Source: Linepithema humile (lineage: Eukaryota; Arthropoda; Insecta; Hymenoptera; Formicidae). Taken from it: a stretch of 64,000 nt of DNA. The translations under genes and the position numbers were made by a program. The DNA lies in NCBI RefSeq assembly GCF_040581485.1, contig NC_090132.1, positions 24,625,911 through 24,689,910 on the forward strand, read 5' to 3'. The notes beneath the pieces were generated by a model, which was not told where the DNA came from, did no database searches, and saw only the letters and a list, made by a program, of their open reading frames with translations. Below, piece by piece: positions 50,771 to 62,700 of this stretch (position 1 is the first letter of the stretch; every line of letters starts with the position of its first letter).

Positions 50771-53700
50771 ATGTCAGACAGTTCTGATCAGCTGTCATCG
50801 CCGAACAGCGATTGCAACAGCCAAATGGGCGTCGTGCATCGCATTGCTTCCACGCCTTATGGAAATACAACGTCCATGTCCGCGCTGACCCATCATCCGC
50901 AGAACCTGACGCCGACGTCGAACGGCAGCCCCCAGTATTCGCAGGAGTTGTCCACCTACAGCTCGACCAGCGTGAGCCCCAACATCGGTAACATCGGCGG
51001 CCTCTCTCTCGGCGGTAGCAGTAGCAATTTCACTCCCGAACAGATAGCCTGCATGTGCGAAGCGCTGTCCCAAAGCCAGGACATCGACAAGCTGTCAACG
51101 TAACTAGACAACATAATTTGGTTTTGTACTTGTTCGATAAACTATATTTGTTTTCTTTAAATATTGGTTTAGAAATGCCGAAATATTTCAACTATTTTTT
51201 CTCTCTTTTTTTTTTTTTTTACAAAAAATTCCAAAATCAGAAAATTATTAACTTTTTAAATATTACTATTAATTTTTTTAAATAGAAACTTTTGCGAAAA
51301 TTTATTAATTATTTGTTGAAAATAACGTGCCATGCATGTTTATTATCTATATTTATGTAATAAAAAATTATTATATACATTTGGTGTACATATTGTGAAA
51401 ATTTTTGTAATTATTTCATGGGTTATCCAGCTATGAATTTCTTTGGGTAAAACAATCCCGTACATCAAATGTATCAATTACCAACATAACTGATTAAAAG
51501 GGAAGGCAAATTGTTAAAAGGAAAATTCTACTTGCATCAGATTCCTTTGGTCCTTGCCGCCTGGAGAATTGCTTCGAGGAGGAGAGAGTGTGCTAATGGC
51601 GCGTGCCCACGTAGCCTTTCACCGTGGAGCCTACCACGAACTCTACACAATCCTAGAAAGTCATCCTTTTTCACCACGACGTCACCCTGAACTTCAACAA
51701 ATGTGGTTCAAGTCACATTATCGTGAGGCTGAAAAGATCCGAGGTCGACCGCTAGGGGCCGTTGACAAATATCGACTGCGGAAAAAGTACCCTCTGCCGA
51801 AAACGATCTGGGACGGCGAGGAAACCGTTTACTGCTTCAAGGAGCGATCGAGGAATGCTCTGAAAGAGTGCTACATGAGAAACCGATACCCCACGCCGGA
51901 CGAGAAGAAGAATCTTGCGAAGAAGACCGGCCTGACGCTGACTCAAGTGTCCAATTGGTTCAAGAATCGCCGGCAGCGAGATCGCACACCGCAAACGAGA
52001 ACGTGAGTCCTGAACAACTTTTTTATCTTACTTATTTTATGAACGTTCTGTAAATAAATTCTGTAAGAACGGCGGAAATTAAAATGCGACGACTTACATT
52101 TTTTTTAATTTATGCGACTATACTATTCAATCTAGGCTTTTTAAAAAAATGTATAGAGTAATTAAAAAAATTAATTGACCTCATTCAGATTAGACGTTGT
52201 TTTGTACATATAAATTATTCGAAACTAAAGCTTCGGTAGCAATATTTTTACCAGGATAGTCTGATTGATATGTCTTCACTTAAAAGTATAATTTTACGAA
52301 ACAAAACTGTCGAGTAGTATTTATCAGGTATAAATGTTAGAAAAGCAAGGTTTTTTGTGATCATTATATTTTATATGCCATTGTTTAGTATACCTTTTAC
52401 CTTTTCTTATTTCTTTGAAATCGGCCAGACGATATGCATATTTTACTAATGACAGGATATGTGGACTTTTCTTAAGTTCCTTTCATATGACAAGTGTCAA
52501 ATTTTTCAAAAATGACTTACAAATGGCCGGACATACTAAATCATCTTTTAATACCTGCTTCTTACAGAGATTCTTTGAAAGTATTTTGAAACTATTTTGA
52601 AACTACTTTGAAACTATCTGGGAAACTGTGAAGGAATTTTCTAGAGCAGCTTTTATTTCAAATCTCAGAACATAACGATAACATTTAACAGAGGAGTAAA
52701 TTATGAGGATTGATAATCATAAAAATGCAATTTTGGAAAAATTGCAAAATTGTTGATGCTGCAAACAATGCATTATAAGTAATTTACAAATCAAGTCGAG
52801 AGAAAATATTAAGAGTATGTAATAATTTCCATTGTTTTTAAGGCAATTTTCTCGAGTAATATCTTATAAATAACACAATATTTTAGTCAAATACTTTTCG
52901 GCACTATCCCTTTTTATTATCTTTCAGATAAAAGATAAATATTGCGATAAAAGAAATCTTTGTTTTGGAGCGATCTATTTGTACCTGAGCGATAGTTCTT
53001 TTACATATCCTTAACTCTATGACGTTTTTCAAAGAATCGTATTGAATCCTACATTTGAGGAACACAAAGCGACGTCTCTTCCTCAGTGCTCAAGTTAAAT
53101 TATTTAACTTCATGCACAGATTCTTACGTCCTGCATCTCATAGGAAAATATTTACGCAGACTCGAGACGATAACCGAGCGATGATATAATCGTAAGATAT
53201 TCTCCGGAGACTCGATGTTGTTCGGTTCTCTCCTTCGCTGACGTGATTATCTAATCCGCGAGCTTATCTAATTAATGTCTACGCCGTGTTGAGGCCCTTT
53301 GTGACGATTATGAGCGGGGGATAAGCTCCTGCGTGACACCGGGAATTGTTATGTTACGCGCGCGGTTCATTGGTAAACGATACACCCTCGAGAGGGAAAA
53401 GCGGCGAGCGAGACGCAGAAAAAGAAACGCAGACGGAGTCACGCTTAGATAATGCCGGACGCGTGTTCAGCCGTTTATTGACATAACAGGGGCCGCAAAT
53501 TGCGATAAGATCGGGCAGCGTAGACTTAATCTTCCGATCGAGACACGCAAGATCGAGAACGGAATTCTCGGAGCAGTGTACGGAATCCGTCGGTCTGAGA
53601 CAAATTTGTTTATTCAACAGCATGCGTAATATTAACTCTTAATGTATAATTATAATATATATGTTAAATTGGACTATTTCTCTTCTGTATAGCTGTGACA

Positions 53701-56700
53701 TAATTAGTGTAATTAGGAAAGTCACAAAAACTGAGAAGTTTCTTATTTATAAAAGAATATACGCTTTTATATGATCGCGGTTGTTAATATAATTTTCTTT
53801 TTTTTTTAATAAAATTTTAATTAGTATTTTTTAGAAGTATTTTTATTTGTATATTGAGTTGAGTGCCAAAAGTGTCATAGAATTTTTCGATAAAAATTTC
53901 TTTCCGATCAAGTCAATACATACATATTCGTGTAGAAGTTATTGCCATTTGCTTTTGCATTTCGGGAATGTTAGAAGTTTGAATTTTTGGTTCAGAGCTC
54001 ACATAGCCCGAAATGCGAAATTGGTTTAGACTACTTAAAATTGATTTGTACTACTTAAAACTTCATATTGTTTGAAATTGATTTATACTCCTTGAGAATC
54101 AATAATCCAAAGTATTTAAGTATATACATCTCTCTGTCGAGCATTTTCAACGAGAAGGACAAAATTTTCGCGGCTCCTCGTGGGTCCGTCAAGACGGGGA
54201 GGCCCAACAGCGAGCGAGCCGTGACCGCGGCACCACGTAGCCATAACAATGCTACGTTCGCTCTACGGTCCGTTCCTTTCTTCACGCGCACGCACGAGCC
54301 GCGTTATAACATACCGCCTGAAATTTACGCGAGCACGCACACTACGCCCCATGCGTGCACAAGGGATACCTGCGTATATACATGGCGTCAGCCATCGCTC
54401 CCGTCGAGAGAAATTTGGCTGACCACCGCACTGATCGACATAGCTACTCTTTGTCACTTGTGTCTCAATTTTTTCCACACTGAATCAACTTTCTGTAATC
54501 TAAGCGAACTTTTTAATTAAAAAAAAAAAACAATTTAGATTTTTACAAATGTTTTTAAAAATAAATCTCTTATATTTCGCAAGAGACAACATAAATTTCT
54601 GTTTAGGGTGAAAATGTATACAATTAGAGATAAAGATTAATTTCTCGTCGAAATCATTTCTTCAGATAACATTTTACGTGTTTAAATCTGTCCATGGAGA
54701 AATCTTGTGCAGAAGATTTTCCAAGAAACAAATTCTATTAACTCAGAAGAAACTTTAAAAGCTAATTGAAGCGAGTTTTATAAGGGCGCGACTTTATTCA
54801 CTTCTCGTACTGAATGAATTTTTTAATTCAAACGAGATCATCCATCAAAAAGCGTCTTACAACATTCAAGCGTCTTCGCCTTTCCCCCCGCTTTCGTAAA
54901 AACAATTCTTTTCTTGGAGACAGAGGACCAAGTCCTCCCTTTTTCCGTCCTTAACGTCCTCTCGCCTCGTCGCCGAATGCTCTAGGAAAAGGAAACGCGA
55001 CGCCCCATTACCGTTTTATGACGCAGCTTCGGTTACATCTCGCGTTTCACCATTGAGCTGTTCGCACTACCAATAGTTTACTACATAAAGGCCATGGCCG
55101 GCCCTCTGCCGCTACCTCGATTTATCTTTACGTATGCCGTACAAGAACGAGGACGCACTTTCTTCCTCGTTAAGTCGAGAAACACCGGTCGCTAACCAAG
55201 AGCGGTGCGAACACCGCGATTCTCACTTGCATCGCGACTTTTGCTTCAACATCCGATAATTTTCAAGTATTACTGCCAAATCTCCATATCGATTTCTAAC
55301 TGGCCTTTTAAGTGTTAAATCGTGTCTATCGGAAAGCTTGCAGATTTTTCGATTAATCTTTTATATTTATGTCAATAAAAAATTAATATTCCCCCAGATT
55401 TTAACGCGTCCTAAACTTCTTTCCATCTTTCACCCGCGAACCGCACTCTCATTCGCTGGAAGGGGAGAAAGGGACGCGTAGGGCGTTCTTCAAATCTAGA
55501 CCTTGAAGCGCGACCATAAAAAAATGTGCGACCCCGACGCGATGGTGAGTATCATGCAGCAGGCAAACCATGGTCATGGGCGGAGTCGCCGCACATGGAC
55601 CACCGTGAGACGCACGCATACACGCAAGCGCGCGAATATGTGAGCACGCGGCTTTCGCGGTTGTTCCACAGCGAGAACGCATAGAATGATGCTGGACGGA
55701 ATAAGGTGGGTGTCCATGAGCTCGTCGTCGTCGTCGTCGTCGTCGTCGTCTTCGATGACATTTTCGTGCCTTTCGTTCCAGTTCGCTCGTTTATAGCGGA
55801 AATTCTCGGAACCGCACACATGTGTGATGTGTGCGTATACAGCATACTTTATTATGCTCGTTCAGTTTGTATATTTAACTACTATAGGAAGTTGAATTTT
55901 TCTTCTAATAAATATTTTTAAAATAATCTTTTGGTTTTGAAAAGCTTTTGAAATAACAATGAAATACAGATGCAAAGAATATACTCGTAGAAAAAAAACA
56001 TTTTCAGATATAATTGATGAGATTTGTAAACTTAAAATTTTTTTTTGCTGTCTTTATTCTCCAGTGAAATATCTTTTTTGGCTTAAAATAACTATAGTAA
56101 GTAATTAAGAGTTCTGTTAATATGTTTTTCTTTCAAACAACATCCATTGTGTAGGATGTGTTATTGATAACTTTTCCTACGATTTATATAACGGTCAATT
56201 TGAAAAACTCTTTAAACCTTTAATTAGAAAGTTTTACTATAACAATTTGGGAAGATATTATGAATATATACTTGTAAATTTAGTCAAATATATCTATAAT
56301 TAAATTATATATAGATTTAAATATCAATTTGGCATTAATCGCTTGCATTTTCATAATTTTATACGACGTTGATCGTTATTTATTTTTTCAAGCTATATAA
56401 TATCTAATTGTCAATATGGCAGCGCTGTCAGAGCGATCATTCACGGCGTACAGTCAGAGAATAGCCGCCGAATGATTCCCTTGCTCCGTATAAACTCGAA
56501 ACAATTATTATATCTGTGCGAGAGAGACGCGTCTCGTGCAAGAGAAATTATAAAATAATGTTCGATTTGAATTTACGTATTACAAACATTACACTTTTAT
56601 ATCGTTGCATTTATTTTGTTTGTTAAATAAAGGTATTAATTAATAAGGTAATAATTTATTTATTCAATTTTTAAACAGCTAGAATATATAATCATTTACG

Positions 56701-57759
56701 AAAAGTGTTCTTTTCATAGCATTTTTTTAATACCACAAAATCTACATATTTATAGGGACATGTTATTATATCTGTGCGAGAGAGACGCGTCTCGTACAAG
56801 AAAATTATAAAATAATGTTCGATTTGAATTTACGTATTACAAACATTACACTTTTATATCGTTGCATTTATTTTGTTTGTTAAATAAAGGTATTAATTAA
56901 TAAAATAATAATTTATTTATTCAATTTTTAAACAGCTATGTAGAGAGAGAATATAATTATTTATGAAAAGTGTTCTTTTCATAGCATTTCTTTAATGCCA
57001 CAAAATCTATATATTTATAGGGATATGTTACCGCTGAATTGTCAAAGCGCGACCAACAGCACTATAAGTAGCTCGGTCAGCAACGGTGGCAGCATCCAGT
57101 CTTTGCAGAGCATCGATTCCGATAGTCCGAATCTCGCAATGTCACCTTTGTCGACTATGGGGATGTCACCGGTCGCTATGAATCCGTGCAGTCCAATGGG
57201 CATGAGTCCAATGGGGCCTCATCACGGTTATGCAACCCCCGTCACCCCGTCGTCCGTTCACACCGCACATCCCCATAATGGCGGACTGAGCCCCATGAAC
57301 GATGTTAAAGCTCTCTGCTACGGCCGCAGCGTGTACGATACTGGTAAGCATTCTAAGAATATTATCACGAAATGAGAATTTATATAGAAACTCGTGTACA
57401 TATTTACTTTTCAATTCAATTTTATGTAACCAACGTCACTTATTTAATTTCTTTAATATCCATTTAATAACTGTTTCCCGATTTTTAGTTCTTCAATTCT
57501 ATTTCTTTTATAACAATAAAAGAATCCAGAATCAAATTACATCATTCTATTATTCTCATTTCCAATATTCTGAATTTGAGGAAAAGACGTGGAACAGAGC
57601 TCGGTCTACTACTCCAGCCACTCTAGCATGCACCATCAGTATTATCAGCAGACTCATCATCAAATGATGTCAAGCTCCCATCATCATCACCATCATCATC
57701 AACAAAGCGTGCCGACTGGTTACGAGATTATGCTACCGCCGCCTCAGCATTCTATGTGA
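50771..57759 (+). CDS. Six4: SIX-class homeobox transcription factor, Six4/5 subfamily, 4 exons
   Basis: Exons are 50771-51099, 51541-52002, 57021-57343 and 57581-57759 (or from 57587). Phases match throughout, giving 430 (or 428) residues. A Ser/Thr/Asn-rich N-terminus (1-86) precedes the SIX domain, which starts FTPEQIACMCEAL at residue 87 and continues into exon 2 (KLST|FLWSLP) to about 186. The homeodomain (about 202-261) has W249, K251 (position 50) and N252 (position 51) in the motif NWFKNRRQRDR. The segment ETVYCFKERSRNALKE separates it from Six1/2 (ETSYCFKEKSR) and from Optix/Six3/6, and points to Six4/5. The C-terminus is low in complexity: MSP-type repeats in exon 3 (about 290-320), then a seven-His run and the end LPPPQHSM. 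An in-frame TGA at 50744-50746 supports the ATG at 50771. Six4 acts in the nucleus, usually with Eyes absent, in mesoderm, gonad and muscle development in flies. Intron 2 is 5 kb and its acceptor region is duplicated. Confidence 0.95.
51100..51540 (+). other. Intron 1 of Six4, splitting the SIX domain
   Basis: 441-nt AT-rich intron with donor GTAACT after TCAAC and acceptor TTGCATCAG before ATTCCTTTGG. The flanking exons join to give KLSTFLWSLPP, a continuous conserved stretch of the SIX domain, which confirms both sites. Confidence 0.92.
52003..57020 (+). other. Intron 2 of Six4 (5 kb), likely carrying regulatory DNA
   Basis: Donor GTGAGT follows ACGAGAAC and acceptor ATATTTATAG precedes GGATATG. 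AT-rich sequence alternates with three GC/CpG-richer blocks at about 53.0-53.6, 54.15-54.45 and 54.85-55.85 kb, which resemble enhancer-type islands. A (GTC)n microsatellite lies at 55722-55754. A short TTTGAAACTA-type repeat occurs near 52576-52618. The last 0.5 kb is a tandem duplication. No further exon is needed to keep the reading frame. Confidence 0.75.
55722..55754. repeat. (GTC)n trinucleotide microsatellite
   Basis: About ten GTC units within a CpG-rich block of Six4 intron 2. The complementary reading gives the poly-Asp and poly-Thr open frames seen on the minus strand, which I do not regard as genes. Confidence 0.92.
56505..57027 (+). repeat. ~260-bp tandem duplication covering the Six4 exon 3 acceptor
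   Basis: Copy 1 is about 56505-56762 and copy 2 about 56763-57027. By hand alignment they differ by roughly ten substitutions, a 1-base deletion and an 8-base insertion in copy 2 (AGCTATGTAGAGAGAGAATA against AGCTAGAATATA). Both end in TATTTATAG followed by GGA(C/T)ATG, so the intron end and first exon bases are duplicated. Only copy 2 leads into the coding exon 3 at 57021. The copy 1 acceptor (AG at 56754-56755) leads to a stop within 19 codons. Confidence 0.92.
57581..57586 (+). promoter_or_regulatory. Tandem alternative 3' splice sites at Six4 exon 4
   Basis: The sequence TTTGAG|GAAAAG|AC offers two AGs six bases apart. Both keep frame with exon 3 (phase 1). Using the first gives YDTGKDVEQ; the second gives YDTDVEQ. 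AAG is usually favoured over GAG as an acceptor triplet, so the shorter exon (57587-57759) may be the main form. Confidence 0.6.
57679..57699 (+). repeat. CAT/CAC repeat coding a seven-histidine run in Six4
   Basis: Six CAT and one CAC codon in frame between MMSSS and QQSVPT near the C-terminus of Six4. Such runs vary in length between species. Confidence 0.9.
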
Positions 57760-57886
57760 CTAACGGACTACGAGGGTGACCGAAGTGATCAAGCTCACCA
57801 TAGTCAGAGCGACGACGTGCTCGCACGTGTACACGCCTTTGCCTGATCTTTTGGCTTCTCTCTTCGTCTCAGCTCGAGTCATACGC

Positions 57887-57892
57887 AATAAA
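57887..57892 (+). terminator. Candidate polyadenylation signal of Six4
   Basis: AATAAA 128 nt after the Six4 stop codon (57757-57759), the first canonical hexamer downstream. A further AATAAA at 59928-59933 would give a longer 3' UTR that includes the foldback elements. Confidence 0.5.
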
Positions 57893-59353
57893 GAACGATA
57901 GCTTTGTGTAGATATATAAAACAGTTATTTCCGAAAATCTTTTCTTGAAATTCCTAAAACAATGTTCACCGATATAAAAATCACGAAAAGATATCGAATA
58001 TTTTCTATACGCATTATGCGAATGTACAATTTGTTATGATGATTTTTACGTAGACACATATGTCTTTTGGGTTCTGTAATTTTATTACTTGGGAATTGAT
58101 TGTTAATTTAGAGAATCGATTTCGGAAGATGCACGGTGACTTTTCAATTCTTCTATTTTTTCATTTTTTTAAATTTATAAGTGTATTGATAGTAGAACAG
58201 GATGAGAAAAAAATAGGGAATTTAGTTAAAATATCATATAAAAAATCTAATATTTGCAAATCAAGAATATTATTCTATTATTTTGATTTTTTTTTCTATT
58301 TAATGCATTAGACTTTTTAATTAAGACTTTCTAAATGCAAGACATATTTTTAAACATAAATGTATAACTGTTGTATATTGAATTGTAATTATAAAATTTA
58401 TCTGTAAAGTGAAATATAAATTGATGTTTAAATTAATCTGTTGCTGTTCTCCACTTTTAACATTAACTTTAAATATCTTTTCAAATGAAAATTACCGTGC
58501 ACCCATTTCAGACACAATTATGTTATATGTACAAATTCATGCGTGCAACCAAATATTATGTCACAAAGCTATGCTACAGACTCGCCTTGACCAATAAGAA
58601 GGGAGAAAATTTTCAAAAGACTTGGGAGGAGCTAAAAAACTAGTTTTGCTTCACCACCCTTCTTCAAGTATTCCATATGCAAATGGTTTCAGCTGTCGAA
58701 ACTTTTCTCAGAGATATGCAAATATTACTTGTTCATATATTCATATTCAGATATAATTTGTAGTCTCGCCAAATATTTGTGGTTTAAAAAGTAGAGTTGA
58801 TTTTTAAATGCTTGCGAATCCAAAGATTTAGTAGTTAAAATTAGTAAAGTTTATATTTTTTCCTCGCATCAGCGAGAATTAATCATTCTCTGTTTCATGC
58901 ACTCGTTCATCGAAATTGTATAATAATTAAATCATCGTGAAACCAATGCCAAATTTCGAAGATTAAGTGCTGTATCACGAAAAGAAAGTTATTTCTACTG
59001 AAATGATTTAGAAGACGGCGGTGTTATGTACGAAGAATGTCCGTATGTATAAGAAAGTGTATGTATAAGAAAGATGTTCATTTTGTCGGGTGTACGATAT
59101 ATTTTCGGCGTTGTGTATAATGTTGATGTATTATATACTATTACAAGTTGTTGCGTGCGGAAATCGCGGAATTCATTCATGACGAAGTTTCTGACGAATT
59201 ATGCCAAGAGAGGTGATAGAGCGAAAGCAATTAGCGCGTAGCACAGCTAAGGCCGATGGTACACAGAAAAACGTAAGCAGTAAACAAACTAGCCAATCAT
59301 AGTCGAATTTTCTTAAGAACACTTGACTTTAACTGATCAATTCGCTTACTGTT
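57893..59353. other. 3' flank of Six4
   Basis: AT-rich DNA without exons; it may be partly extended 3' UTR. Near the end GTAAGCAGTAAAC (59273) and GCTTACTGTTTAC (59343) form a short imperfect inverted repeat next to the first foldback element. Confidence 0.5.
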
Positions 59354-59355
59354 TA

Positions 59356-59603
59356 CATAGAAAGAACATTTTTGCTGAAATATCTAAAAATTTGCCAGAT
59401 ACGGATCCAAAAATAATTTTGTTGGACAATCAAAATTTATCAATGGAGCACTCGAACTTTTTGATGCGATATGACCTCATTTTGTTTCATCTATCAACTA
59501 GATTGAGTACTTTATTGATAAATTTTGATTGTCCAACAAAATTATTTTCAGATCTGTATCTGGCATAATTTTTAAATGTTTCAGCAAGAACGTTCTTTCC
59601 GTG
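59356..59603. mobile_element. Foldback MITE with about 100-bp arms, TA-flanked
   Basis: The left arm from 59356 (CATAGAAAGAAC...) is complementary to the right arm ending at 59603 (...GTTCTTTCCGTG). They include a perfect stretch of at least 20 bases around AATTTTGTTGGACAATCAAA. The arms are about 100 bp each with a central spacer of about 45 bp. TA lies on both sides (59354-59355 and 59604-59605), consistent with a Tc1/mariner-type target. There is no transposase frame. Confidence 0.7.
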
Positions 59604-59606
59604 TAA

Positions 59607-59765
59607 GGTCGGTATTCATAGTCCGTTCTTATATTCAAGATCGTCTTAAGCACGAACTTATATTCGCTCTCTTCGTCAGACACAATCTATGTGTGACGAA
59701 GAGAGCGAATATAAGTCCGTGCTTAAGACGATTTTGAATATAAGAACGGACTATGAATACCGCCC
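59607..59765. mobile_element. Near-perfect foldback MITE, PIF/Harbinger-like, 159 bp
   Basis: The terminal inverted repeat begins GG(T/G)CGGTATTCATAGTCCG and the two arms stay complementary almost to the centre (near CACAATCTATGTGTG). TAA flanks both ends (59604-59606 and 59766-59768), the three-base target typical of PIF/Harbinger elements. It abuts the preceding foldback element and shares its TA. Confidence 0.7.
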
Positions 59766-59768
59766 TAA

Positions 59769-62700
59769 GTCTTGCGTTCTTTTATGTTCCATGGCTCGAA
59801 GAGAAATTGTGCTGCCTATCTTTCTTTTTTAATTGTATATAGACAAGAGATATATGATATTATACGAATTATGTATGTAATGTATATAATACCAAGAAAT
59901 AACAGTGTATAACAAATAATGGTTTTTAATAAATAGACATTAAGTAGTACCTGTTCACGCATGGAACCGCGCTCTGCTTCTTTCCTATTTTATCTTGTAA
60001 GAAATGCAGCATTGGTTATCAATTTATATCGCAAATGTTTTACATAAAGTGAATTATATATTTTGTTCCAAACATTATGCATTTTTTTTTCGACTTCAAA
60101 TTTCTCAAGCAATTAAGTATATTCTTTTCTGAGCTACGTTTTTTCAAATTATTTTACAAATATTGCGATTTGTACAATATTAACGTAAAACATTGTTGAT
60201 ATTGACGTCAAAAATTGACAATTCCAGTTAAAAAATATTATAACTTTAAAATTTTACATGAGTCTTTCATTGTCTAAACAACATGCAAATCTTAAAAACA
60301 TCTGAAAAATACCCAAGAAACATCAGAAAAAATATAATTTTTTGGACGTCTTTCAGACGTCTAAGATTTGCGTGTGTCTGGATGGACTCCATTTTTTATG
60401 CGTACTAGTTTAACTATCTGTAATTTCGCTAATTCTTCGAATTTTAATTTGAAATTTTAGGGGTATATTTTTAAGATTTTAAGCTTTAAAATTATGCTAA
60501 AAAGGTTCATTTTTTATGTTATATAATAAACAGTTTGTTTCAATACCGACAGTTCTGTTTATGTTTTGTGAATATCAAAAGGATTTCGGGAGCTCGGAAA
60601 TACCTACTGAATTGCAGTTTTACACAAATACAGCAGTTGATAACTCAATTTTAGCAAGTGATGAGACAATTCAAGCAATCGCTAGATAACGTTAGTAGTA
60701 TCTATCTGTATTTAAATAAAATATTCAAAAAGAAGAAACAAATATTTTTATATATTTATTAAACATTGTTAAATTTCAATGTTATCTGATCAATTTTTAT
60801 TTCAACATTCCTGTTTTTAAAATAAATGTATGGTAATTTTTAATGAATTACAAATGCATAAATAAAAAAAAATACATTCGATATGAAGAAAGCCGTATAT
60901 TTATTTCCAATAATAATACGGTAACGTATACATAACTTTGATATATTTGCAAAAGAAATATACGCAAAAGAAAACAGAATAAAAATAACGAAAGCTTCAT
61001 ATCTTGCATCGAATTTCTGATTACAACATCACATATCAACAATTTTATTTAATCTCGGTTTATTTAACATACAAGAGCTATTTTTCAACATTGCGCATCC
61101 AGTATGTATAGCTGTACGTATATGTTATAAGTAAACTAAGTTACACTGATATGATCACGTTACAGGGAATTTGTACAAAGAGCGCACAAGTACAATACTA
61201 CTCGATTTGTTTGTAACTGCATTCAAAAACCGGTCATAACGTTCGATCCAAAAAACTGTAAATCTCTTCACCTATTCTCTATAATATCTCGATAATGATT
61301 CCGGTGTCCTCCTGTATATACACAGACAACGAAAAAGTGTACACGAGTAGCATGATTTTATTTTCTATAAGAACTTCTTGATTTTTAGGTTACATGTATT
61401 TTGAATAAGAATATATTCAAGAATAAATATCGTTAAAAATTAATCGCCGCAATCTGAAATATTTAATGTTATAAAACTATAACATAAAGTCTTAGATTTG
61501 TGTTTAAGATAGATAAGAAAAATAAAGCTTTAAATTTTTGCTCAGATAAGCTCCAGATTGATGAGCGAATATATTATGTTTACTGAAATATAATTAAATA
61601 CATTTGTATCTTAAGGATTACTCTGTACATCCTTTTCGGAACACCCTATACATTAGGCTCTGCTTTCTTGATGTGAATAATTGGGGGATATCTAGCGCGG
61701 GATATAAAATATGTTCCCATCGTACACTCGGTGTGATGTCTTAAGTTACAAATTCTCTATAAATACGACGTACTTCAATCTTTTTAAGGGATACTTTGCT
61801 TCTCCCCAGTGATACAAATTACGTTTGTAATTTTATCTCGTTTAAACGCCAGATCTAATGTCGATGGAATCGATTGACGTCAACCGTGACATTTGTGTTC
61901 CCTCCTAATTTCTCACCGCAAACGAGCGTGATTTGCCTCGTTTTTTTGCAGACGAGCCCGACAAAAAAAAAAACAAGCCAGCTAATCCGTTCTCTCTTTT
62001 CCAGCACGATTGAACGGCGCAATTCGCCGCTTTCCCAAAAGGGACAAAATGCGAAGTCAGGGATAAATCGAATACGCTGGACCGGCATCGCAACAGTGGA
62101 TCGCAAATCCTGTGGGCGTTATACGTTACAAAGTTTCTCAAGAAGATCACAAAATTTCTTATTTTTGCAAAGCGCGCAGACGGATGTCCAATTCCCGTTT
62201 ATCACAAATTTTATTGTATGCATCGTCCGCTGTGAATTGGGTTCGCCGCCAAGGACCGACCGTTCGTATATGCGTGTGTGCTAAATTATTCTTACTATCG
62301 TTATCATTAATTGTTATTGTTACTGCCGACGTTTTTTTTATTATTATTGTTAACGCGAACATCCTGCGTACGATAACAATGAAAGAAATCATTCTTACCA
62401 TTATATATCGCTATCCGGATCTGCCTCGTCGATATACTACGTACATATTGTCTCCGAAATACATATACACGTGCGAAATACAGCCTGCGGTTTATAGATA
62501 ATAAACGTATGGTATGCGCGCACGCGTTTGCACGATTACACGTGTTATGTATAAATAAGTCTAATATAGGCTATACGGTTACATACGAGATATATAAGAC
62601 AAGTCACATTGAAAAAATATATGTATGTGTTTTAATTAGGGAGGAAGAAGACGAACTACGTGCGTACGTGTAAGCACATGGATATGTATGGTTCATTGGC

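Noticed and set aside
50625..50888. Alternative plus-strand frame over Six4 exon 1
   Set aside because: Out of frame with the SIX domain and not continued in exon 2. The Six4 frame starting at 50771 is the coding one.
61620..61660. CGGAACACCCTATA, resembling a mariner-type end
   Set aside because: I found no matching opposite end at a reasonable distance, so no element can be delimited.
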